Positions 21,780 to 30,697 of a stretch of DNA of 30,697 nt are shown in pieces; the first letter of the stretch is position 1, and every line of letters begins with the position of its first letter. The notes beneath the pieces were generated by a model. The model was not told the DNA's origin and did no database searches. It saw only the letters and a program-made list of their open reading frames with translations. The DNA is from Glomus cerebriforme (taxonomy: Eukaryota; Glomeromycota; Glomeromycetes; Glomerales; Glomeraceae). The DNA is taken from the NCBI GenBank assembly GCA_003550305.1, contig QKYT01000013.1, positions 36,481 to 67,177 of the forward strand, given 5' to 3'. The position numbers and the translations under genes were made by a program.

Positions 21780-24215
21780 CTAGCTATAGCTTACACACTT
21801 CTACTAAATACTACACTCTTCTAGAATGGAAAACATTTTGCTTTATTTAAAAATTTTTTACTCTTTAATGATCATGAAAAATTATCTTTAGCTAAACACA
21901 CGCTTCTTTTAGTTTCTAATTTAGATTTATCCATAGCAAGATTTATAGGATCTTCAGACCTCTCTAATATTTTGCTTATATGGCTCATTAGAAACCTCTT
22001 ACAAGCACAGGATGAGGAAATAAAGAATATCAAAATCTTCTTTTCCTCCCCTGACCTTTGGAATCTTTTCAAGTCTTCCAATTTAAATGACACTAACAAT
22101 ATAAACAATATATCTAGTACTAACGTTAATTATTAATGCAAATGCGATGACATTTCTTCTCCTATAGGAAGCCTACCCAAGAAAGGAAAGGACCCGCATA
22201 AATCAAATAAATAACGCGTCGATGATGTAGTCATTGACATGCCTTACTCCAAATTGTCTGGCCCATATATTAAAAATAACAACAACATCATCACCTCGCA
22301 TTTATCACACCCACGTGCCTATTCTTCCAGTAACACAGGGACAACAGAACCACCCCATACAGATACTCATATGGACACTCTGATGCAAGACATTATCTTA
22401 CTCGAGCCAATCAATGTTTCTACTAATTGTAATAATGACAGTGACCAGTCACCCACAGTCGCTTCTAATTATCTGTCAAATGTATCCATTCTGATGGATA
22501 CTTCATTTACAAACGACACTCTCATTGAGAAAGCCAACAACAAGAAAAAGAAGAAATTGAAACAGAACCTCAAAACTGAGATGGTTGCCCCTACTGAAGT
22601 CGTTCAGCCTCATGTTCTCACGAATATGCTTGTAGACGTCTCTGAACATAATACAGTTCCTCCAGATACACGAACGACTTATGACAATGTTTCAACACTT
22701 TCAACTTCGATTCCCAAAGAAATTATGGACATCACATTCAACGAGATAGTCAGCGAATCGATCGATACGATAATCGACCAATTAGATTCTACTTACTTAT
22801 CTCCTACTTTACATAATACACCCACCGATCAGCTATCTACCTGATATCTGGCGCCTTTATCTTCTACTGGCGTTTTAGATAAATCTCATTCTTTCACCCC
22901 TTCACCATCTTCCTCACAGGTTGATTCTCCGAATCATTCTCTATCCTTTGACACTCATGTAACCGTCCAAAAAGCACAAGTCGCCATCAAAAAGAACCCA
23001 TACATCAAAAACATTAAAGCCATCAAGCACAAGAAAGAATACTTAAAGAGTATCAAAGCAGAAGAATCGTCTTCCAATCGATCGCAACATGCATTATCTC
23101 CTCCGCTGGAGTATACTTATGATGGCTTTATCATAGTGGAAGATATTAAATTAGACTCATCCATCAAAAATCATGAAGAATTACTCGCTTTTATAGAATT
23201 ATTCATGCGACAATTTGATCACTTCTCCAGCGTTAATTTTTGTTCTACTGAATCAGTTTCTTCAGTCATAGTCAAATTCTCTAAACATGAAGGTCTAGTT
23301 AAGACCGCAAATTATTTTAAACACGGCCACCACACAGAAAGAATGAAACTTATCTCTAAAACCTATTATAGAATGGGCAGAGACAAAGTGTCATGTAGAG
23401 AATTCAAAATTATCAATGTTCTGACTGATATTGACTTAGACATTGTGGAGCAAGCTATTAGATCTATTCTAAAAGGAGAGACCTTTTACCTCTGACACCC
23501 GTCCAAACACATTATTGATAATAAATCACGAAGCAAAGACATTTTTTTTACTGCTTCTAGCAGCGCCGCTTGCAACCTTTTGAAGCAAACATGGTCTATC
23601 TCTATTGGTAACGAGGTCTTTAGACTTACACCCGCTTATTTTAAGAAATCTGACATTGAACTCAGAAACACACACGTGGGCAAATTTTCAGGATTTTCTC
23701 CTGAACACGATCTTGCGTTCATTAAAGATAACCTCCAAGACGTCACCAATCTTAAGAATGTTTATTGAAGAATTGACGACAATAACATATATATAGAATT
23801 TGCATCTGAATCTAACCTTTTCAACGCTTGTAGCTCTAATATATTCATTGATAAACTTAAAATCAAAGGAATTCCCAGAGGCACCAATTGGACTGACAGA
23901 AACGCCTTTTTGACTGCTCATTGCAACAAACGTCACAACTCATCGTCTTCTTTACCCAAATGCGCCACTGCATCCAATAGAATTCCTATTTCTTTCCCAC
24001 GATGGAGCCAGATTGATAAAGATCCTTCTCCCGCCACTAGTGCTGAATTGTTAATTAATCCCTGGAATTCTCATACTGATAATATCTCTACAATTAAGCA
24101 CAATGACTCCCACAATTTGCACCTCAACACAGTACAAGGACCTACTCTCATAGATCAAATGTACACCAACTCGTTGATCAACTACGTCAATTTTTCACAT
24201 GAATTGACGTTTTAA
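21780..24215 (+). pseudogene. LINE ORF1 (nucleic-acid-binding protein), decayed
   Basis: One frame is traceable throughout, broken by TAG at 21822, TAA at 22134 and 22212, TGA at 22842, 23493 and 23766, and ended by TAA at 24213-24215. Several of the stops fall where Trp reads naturally (for example FYL-stop-HPSK and NVY-stop-RIDD). Features: a Leu-rich N-terminal segment, a Ser/Thr-rich linker, a Lys cluster near 22535-22575 (NNKKKKKLKQ) and a second basic stretch near 22990-23050. A region near 23630-23850 alternates strand- and helix-like segments, compatible with an RRM-like fold (VGKFSGFSPEHDLAFI ... IYIEFASESNLFNAC). No CCHC zinc knuckle was seen. The true start is not clear. Confidence 0.65.
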
Positions 24216-27200
24216 CCTTGGTAAATCGGCGTTTCTGTTTCAACGCCCAACTATATTTTAACAAATTTGAATTACAGAATGAAGAGTGTGAGCATACTTC
24301 ATCCGACCACAATTTTCCCCTTCTTAATACTTCAGGAAGTCACATACTTAATGCGTATAACAATAAGAATAATTCTCATCTTCAAAACTCAACCTTATAT
24401 CCTATACTACAATCGCAGGTAACAGAGAATGACACCCACATTAATGAAGTCGACTCATTCGTTCATTCTCAAAAAGATCAGTTCTTACATCAATCGACTT
24501 CTATCTCTCCCCATCCTAACCGTCTAAAAACTAAGGATGCCACACACTACAAGCAGATATCGTCTTTTAAATTGTTACATAATAACGTTAACAAATTAAA
24601 AAACTATAACCCGAAATTAACCTATTTAATCGATTACGCTGCTTTACACCAATACTCGATTATAGGAGCAACAGAAACTAATATAGATCAAAAGGCCGGT
24701 CGCTATATTAATATATACAATGATTACACTGCCTACTTCTCGGATCATGATACTAAAAACAAAGGTTCAGGGGTTGCCATTATTATTCATAAACATTGGT
24801 CCAAACATTTAGAAAAAATATATAGATATAGTCCTTATTATATAGAGGCTACATTATACTTCAGAGGATGCACTATTCATATAGGCATAATTTATTTAGA
24901 ACTGAATAACCGTTCTAACACTAATTCACTCATTAAAGAGATCGCTAAAAGAATGAGGAACTACCGACGATTAGACCAACCTTTCATACTTATGGGTGAC
25001 TTTAATACAATTCGTAATAAGATGTTGGACAATTCAATCCAAAAATCGCACTCGGGTCCTGCGAATAATTTGTTCTTAGTTTGTGATGAGCTAGATTACA
25101 TAGATACATTTAGAGATTTGTACTCTCAAGACAAATGTTACACCTATCAACATAGAGATATGACCACACGTATAGATTACATCTGGACTTCATCTCAACT
25201 GAGCAACTCAATCATTGAAGTTTCCATCATTTCGAGCACTGATATTACAGACTCAGATCATAATATTAATAGTACCATTATCAATTTTGCTAATCACATC
25301 AATTATTGATTTAATACGAACCAGGTTAAGTCATCTAAAAGGAAAATATATTTATATGACCAAACAAACTGAGATGACTAGATCAATTACAGAAATAAAA
25401 TTGAATCAGATCTTGAGCATAAGAGGCTGTTCGAATGTATCAACTATCTCACACCAGATAATGTAGATCAAAACATTATAGATAATATATGGGACGCTAT
25501 TTCATCTACTATACAAAATGCAGCTGACACTCACATACCTTCAAAATTTATATCGTCCAAACATATTCAAGATAGCTTTCTTTCTAAAGAAGGGTATTTT
25601 TCTCAAACTAATTTAGTCAGATTTAATCTTATTAAAAAAGTGAATAATATCATTGAATCTATTAAGTCCGATACCTTTAGCTATAGTACAACCACATCGA
25701 CATTAGAACAGCTAGCTACAGAAATCAACCAAGCTGATCTAGATCTACTACCTTGTTAGTTTGACTTACAGATCAAAGATTGGTTATCCAAAGCTATTGA
25801 ATGGACCAAAGTTGCTAAATTACATACCAAAGTTCTTTTCAACAAACATAAATCTGAAGAAATATCTATAGCCGTAGAGAAAAGGAACTACAACATCATC
25901 CAGGATCAATGCAAAATGCTCAATTCCATTTTAAATCGCTCTTCTAAGAAAATTACTATAGATAGATTATGAGTATCTACTACTGAGGGGGATACTTTAC
26001 TTACCGAATAATCAGAAATTAAAGAAGAAGCAAAGAATACTTTCAAGAACATATTCAGTGATCACAACCACAAATTCAATTCCCTACCAGAAGAATGGCG
26101 AGAGACATATACTCCTTCCTCTGACATTGATCTGATAATTTATGATCCGCTTCTCACAATCCCCTTAAAAGAAGAATGACTTAAAGCTATAAATCAATTG
26201 AATACCAAATCGGCACCAGACATATCAGGCATCAGTTACTTACTTATATTACAATGTTCTCAAAAGACTCAGAAATTATTCGCTAGATTTTCAGGCTTAA
26301 TTATGTTATCATCAATATCTCCTATCAAATGGAAATTCTCTCAATTATACCCAATTCCGAAACCTACCGATTGGAACTACAATCTATCACTCATGCATTC
26401 TATTCTCCTCTTAGAGTGTTTTAGGAAATGTGTGGTCAAAGTCCTTTCCATCCGTCTGTCTTCCATTCTAGTTCAACACAATGTATTGAAAGGTCCTAAT
26501 TATGCAGGCCTACCGGGAGACAACACAAACACTCCGATTTCTATTATTAACAATGTAATTTCGGATGCTAAGGTAATGAATTCAGAACTCTGGATTGCCA
26601 ATCAGGACATGAAGAAAGCTTTCGACTCTATTAGCATAGTTCCTCTCGAACATACTTTACGACATATCCAGCTTTCCTCGACCACCACACAATTTCTTAT
26701 TAATCTATTTATTAATAGAAAAATTGCGGTAATTACAGAATTCAGACTTACTGACTTCTTCACGGCGGGAGCTGGTATTGATCAGGGTGAAATCATTTCA
26801 CCATTATTATGGCGCATATTTTATGACCCTCTCCTATACAAAGTACAATCTGACCCTTCTCTTGGTTATTGCAACCACTTATACTGGTCATCATAGTGTC
26901 ATCTTAACAAAGACAAATGCTCACACAAAGTCCATCGAATTACCACTACAGCATTTGCTGATGATACACAGTGAATTGGAAATTCTCAAGACAACTTACA
27001 AAAAATCATTAACATTTCCAATGAATTTTTCGATATTAACGATGTACAGATTAATGGCAACAAATCTTTCTTACTTGTTTTCAATTCTAAACTTCCGAAG
27101 GCTAATCAGCACATATATATGGATCATAACCATGAAGCTGTTAAAGTTACTGCATTGGATCCAGCTTTAAGTGAAAGAATTCTAGAGGGTTTGGTTCACT

Positions 27201-30081
27201 TCAGGATCATCTACACGCTCAGATTTGTCTATTGCTAAAAAGGAAATAAGCAACATCATTAGTCTGATCAAGTTCAAAAAGCTCACTATAGGCCAAATGA
27301 TTTACATTAATAACAGAGTCCTGATCCCACGGCTGACTTATAAATTACAAATTTCTTTAATTACTGACACACAGCTAGACAAAATTTTTTCTCCTATCCT
27401 CACAAGATGCAAACATGATTTGAATATTTCACGCACAACGAACAATTGTATCATTCTCCATCCTGAACTTGTCAACCTCAAGTCTCTCAAATTGGCTTTA
27501 AGAGAAACGCATATTGCTACTTTAACCGCCCAGCTCAATTCTTTGGGTTTACTTAGGGACTTAATATACACAGAGCTTAAAAAAAGCCAATTATGTTTAT
27601 TGTTGACCACTCCAATTTTTTCATATTCCTCTTCAAATATAGATTATAATATCGAGAAATACTCATTTTATTTACGAACGTTGGGTCACCTATGATACCA
27701 AAATTTATCCTTTTCTTTTTCTCAGGCTGATATAGATGAATGGAGTGTCCAGGGAAAGGACCCTAATTTTCGTGACATCATTATAGAGAAATTTCTGAAT
27801 GAGACTTTTAAATTAATTAAATTTGCTACCCGCCACCAAATTTTTTACGTCAACTAACTTATCACTGCTGATACACAAAACACCATTAGTTGGTTACAAC
27901 TCAAGTACTATCGCAACTTACCTCTGCAAGGACCCACCCCAGTAGAGTTTACGTTCTTAATTGTAGAAAGTCAGCGATACCTTATGACACTACCAAATGA
28001 TCCTACTTTTAATTATTATGCCTTTTGAGAACCTATCATTCTTCCCTTCTTAGATCGTAGGAAAAAAGAATGGATTCACTCTACTTTACCAACTCTACCC
28101 TTTTATGGACAGATTGTAGCCAAAAACGATGATAACGTCTTCAATATTCAACATTATACTACTGACAGTTTCTATGACGATAATGAAAATTCAACGTTAG
28201 AGCTATCTCTGTGTTAAGGTTCTAGCTCTTGTTCACTCTCCTCACCATGTAGTAACACCAACAAGAGTGATAATTGTTTCTTCAGGGCTGAAAGGTCGCA
28301 TCTCACCACACTTTCGAAGATTATTTCTGCACCACGAGATTCTACAAAGAAAATTTCTCCACTTCATTACGCACCAATTAATTTGTCATCAGTCACTCTG
28401 GATTTGGATTTTTTAACACTAAGCCTAAAAATTCTTATCACCAATTACTCTACAGACAGGGATCAGCTTGCTGAATCTCTTATCCACGAATATTTTCTTA
28501 ATGATGATACCAGAAAAAAATTAATAGACCTATTAAATCAACAATTATATATAACGGACAGATTTTTTGACATATATGGATGGTTCTCTTTGTATCACAA
28601 AAGATGATGGCTGCAGGATGGGCTTAGGATGGGTTAATAGCACACATCCATATATACAATTGTTGGGCAGCTGTCAATCCTTACCTTCTTCAACCAAAGC
28701 GGAGTTAGGAGTGATCCTAACGGCCGTTTCTGCATTACCGTGCCACTCTTCTGCAACATTATATACAGATAGTCAATGCGGTCTAGATGCTCTTAGGGAA
28801 ATTAAAGATGTAGCTAGTAATTATAGTTTAGATAATAGATCAAATAGGGATACGCGTATTTTACTTAGTTATGTTAATTATAATTTATTGATAGATATTT
28901 GGTATTTTATTTCTCAGAAACATTTAGATATTAGTTTTATTAAAATTAAAGGACACTCAGNTATTGAAGGCAATGACACTGCAGACTCTTTAGCTAAATT
29001 AGGGGTCAATTCTGATCTATCCATAGAGACACATCCTTCGTACTATAGAGCATGTCTTCCTCACTCACTTATATGGAATGGTGATACACCTGTTGATAGC
29101 AATCCAAGAAGATTTTTAAAACTTCTACATAACATCTCTATAAGTGCGGAATGGGCTTCCTTATACTATAACCAGGATCTTTATGATTCAACATATCCTT
29201 TCGCCGAATGGTCTTTTATATGGTCTTCCTTTATGACACGCAATAACAACTTATGTTTTAACAGTGATATTCACAAGTCTTTCATGCATAGGCTAAAACT
29301 ATCGAACTTACTGTTACCAGTGGGTGCTCTTATGGCTGAAAGAGATCCGGATCTATACCTATCATTTAAGTGTATCTACTGTTCTCAGAAAAGGGAGACC
29401 CTCTACCATTTAACAGTCTGTCCTGAACTCGAGCACATTTGGTTTACCATACAAAGCTCATCTGTCAATACCATTTCTCAACAATTAGATGAATGGCTTA
29501 TTCGTCTACATAAAGATCCAGATAGAGCCAAATGCATTATTACTTCACTCAAAGATTGGTTCTCAAAATTTTTTTCTTCATTCGATATAATTGACGATAA
29601 TAGAAATAATGTCTTATCATACTATCTCTTACGTTCAATTGTCAGCTCATCTGCACATGACTCTCTTACTCAAATTACACATTCACTTAACATTTCATTT
29701 CAAATTATGGACAGATTTATTTCAGTATTTATCAAGAACTTTTATGATCACCTTTGGAGACCTCGATGTATAGCAGTTAAAGAATGGGAATCCAATAGGA
29801 ATTCTTCATCCAATCCACGTCTTTCACATGCATCCCTTATTAATGATCTCTCTTACGACAAGAAAATAGCATATTACCAAAATAACACACCTTATGACGA
29901 GTTCAAGCACCCAATTCTGGATAAAGTGACTAGGATCCAACAAGCTGCTATGATAGGTTTTCAAGCGGTCCAATTGCTCACAAAGAGTTTTTCTTCAAAA
30001 AGATACATCATTTGGCAGATAAGATCCAAAGTATGCATAGCCAAGAGTTACTGCAGTTCGTGGGCCTTGGAAAGGATTTGA
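24203..30081 (+). pseudogene. LINE ORF2 polyprotein: endonuclease, reverse transcriptase, RNase H, CCHC finger
   Basis: Endonuclease (about 24560-25290): HNNVNKL, ATETN, GDFN, RIDYIW and SDHN, so catalytic residues look preserved. Reverse transcriptase (about 26190-27220): NQDMKKAFDSI (motif A), GIDQGEIISPLL (motif B) and FADDT (motif C) are present. RNase H (about 28580-29000): DGSL, a Glu in KAELG, TDSQ and the GNDTAD region. A C-terminal CIYC ... HLTVC finger lies near 29370-29420. Stops: TGA 25307, 25370, 25970, 26177, 26972, 27693, 28026; TAG 25379, 25757, 26894; TAA 26009, 27855, 28215. Frameshifts occur near 27190 and 28575. The last 504 codons (28567-30081) are open, with one N at 28961. 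The start codon is unclear: the frame opens after TGA 24200-24202, overlapping the end of ORF1. Confidence 0.85.
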
Positions 30082-30397
30082 TGGGTAATAGTAGTTGCAA
30101 TTTAAATGGTAGTCATAGTAATACAAATTGTAATTTAGTAGATCAAAATAGGGTAAATAGACAAGTAGATATTAATCTAGATAATTACATTGGTACAGGG
30201 TCGGCAGGTTCGAGGTAGAGCGTAAGGACCACTCGTGCTAAGAAAAATTTGTTTTCAATTTTCACCTTTACAAACTGATAACCTGGCACAGCAAGTTACA
30301 TTTTTCTGTTTAGAGGATGTATACATAATTTATAGAATGTATTCGTCATTTGACATCATATACAATAAATACGTTTAACTTGTCNAAAAAAAAAAAA
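30082..30397 (+). other. LINE 3' untranslated region with poly(A) signal and tail
   Basis: No coding continuation. AATAAA at 30364-30369 precedes a run of A at 30386-30399 (one N at 30385). Confidence 0.7.
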
Positions 30398-30415
30398 AAT
30401 TTTTATTTTAATTTT
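30398..30415 (+). repeat. LINE target-site duplication, 3' copy
   Basis: AATTTTTATTTTAATTTT directly after the poly(A) run. It is followed by ATAG, the acceptor end of the interrupted hAT intron. Confidence 0.7.
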
Positions 30416-30697
30416 ATAGAATATGTTTAGCAAAATTTCTTTTATGATTGATAGCTAGACATCTTTAAATAACATATTATTTTTAGGTATAACAGCCCAT
30501 TTGATCACAGATAAATGGGAATTAAAGAGTTTTCTTCTAGATTTTATTAAGCTTGATAGTTCACATTAACTAGCTAATATTAAGGAAGCTTTTTTAAAAA
30601 GTTTAAGAAGGTATGGTATTGAATCAAAGGTTAGTTTTATAAATAGCGATAATTTAAAAACAGAAAAACAAAGTTAAAAAAAGTTTTCTATATAGAT

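Larger units (their letters stand above)
21678..30397 (+). mobile_element. Full-length LINE (non-LTR) retrotransposon with RNase H, decayed
   Basis: About 8.7 kb: short 5' leader, ORF1 (about 21780-24215), ORF2 (about 24203-30081) with APE-type endonuclease, reverse transcriptase, RNase H and CCHC finger, 3' untranslated region, AATAAA at 30364-30369 and a poly(A) run at 30386-30399. An imperfect 18-bp duplication flanks it. An APE endonuclease plus an RNase H places it in the I/Tad/R1-like branch of LINEs; the exact clade needs a phylogeny. Disabling lesions are mostly point stops plus two frameshifts. Confidence 0.9.
21013..30629 (+). pseudogene. hAT transposase (BED finger and start of the RNase H-like domain), partial, split by a LINE
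   Basis: Three exons in one phase. Exon 1 (21013-21323) encodes an acidic leader and a BED-type zinc finger with CCNYYKALI and HLKNKH; the usual second Cys of the C-x2-C pair reads Tyr, and a TGA at 21129-21131 replaces a likely Trp. Exon 2 (21405-21611) encodes the region before the catalytic core, ending DTIKNDTIKIFEESQKK. Exon 3 (30420-30629) encodes MIDS-stop-TS, the hAT DxWTS motif with the first catalytic Asp and TAG in place of Trp. It continues with GITAHLITDKWELKSFLLD and SH-stop-LANI. A donor-like GTTAGT follows at 30630. The intron between exons 2 and 3 contains the whole LINE at 21678-30397; without it the intron would be 70 nt. Three in-frame stops make this a pseudogene. The 3' half of the gene is outside the window. 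Confidence 0.8.
20700..30697 (+). mobile_element. Decayed autonomous hAT transposon, truncated by the window end, with a LINE nested in it
   Basis: Subterminal repeats at 20725-20880 are followed by hAT transposase exons at 21013-21323, 21405-21611 and 30420-30629. An 8.7-kb LINE sits in the second intron. The left limit is approximate and the right end lies outside the window. Confidence 0.7.

Noticed and set aside
22842..28028. UGA read as Trp (an alternative code) in the LINE
   Set aside because: TGG is also used for Trp in the same frames and in the host genes, and TAG and TAA stops occur too. Decay by point mutation explains all of them.
30200..30225. GGTTCGAGG resembling a pol III B box
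   Set aside because: It does not complete the GGTTCGANNCC consensus, no A box lies at a suitable distance, and it is inside the LINE 3' region. No tRNA fold was found.

Overview
This is an AT-rich, intron-dense eukaryotic (fungal) window. Short introns with GT(A/G)-type donors, two Opisthokont housekeeping genes, and heavy transposon load with repeat families of a kind known from arbuscular mycorrhizal fungi suggest a Glomeromycotina genome such as a Rhizophagus relative. The organism is an inference; the gene and transposon structures are read directly from the sequence. Scattered Ns show this is a draft contig.

Layout. 1-1202 is AT-rich upstream sequence. 1208-4910 is a complete DNA transposon with imperfect terminal inverted repeats (TIRs) and a TACCA target duplication. 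It carries a decayed transposase-like gene: N-terminal zinc-binding segment, DUF6589-like core, C-terminal RING. It landed 61 bp upstream of the start codon of the next gene. 4977-7995 is a SYO1/HEATR3 homologue (nuclear import chaperone of the 5S RNP) of about 13 exons, one intron probably GC-AG. 8957-13921 is a 13-exon homologue of Integrator subunit 10 whose phases join into one 1037-residue frame.

13922-20700 holds no recognisable gene but several non-autonomous elements. There is a 341-bp Tc1/mariner-like MITE (14747-15087). There is also a three-deep nest: a roughly 445-bp LTR-like insert lies inside a 1.93-kb hAT-type element with an 8-bp duplication, which lies inside one arm of a 363-bp foldback element. 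The hAT-type element is mostly a tandem array of about ten units, each looking like a micro-exon with a splice acceptor in front and a donor-like sequence behind.

20700-30697 is a second nest. A decayed hAT transposase gene (BED finger, then the start of the RNase H-like domain) is split by an 8.7-kb full-length LINE. The LINE sits inside the second intron of the transposase; an imperfect 18-bp target duplication flanks it, and removing the LINE leaves an ordinary 70-nt intron. The LINE has ORF1, then an ORF2 with APE-type endonuclease, reverse transcriptase, RNase H and a CCHC finger. Most of its disabling changes are stops at positions that look like Trp or Gln, as expected from G:C to A:T decay.

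Functionally, the two intact genes (ribosome biogenesis import and snRNA/RNAPII transcript processing) are a co-oriented housekeeping pair set in a transposon landscape.
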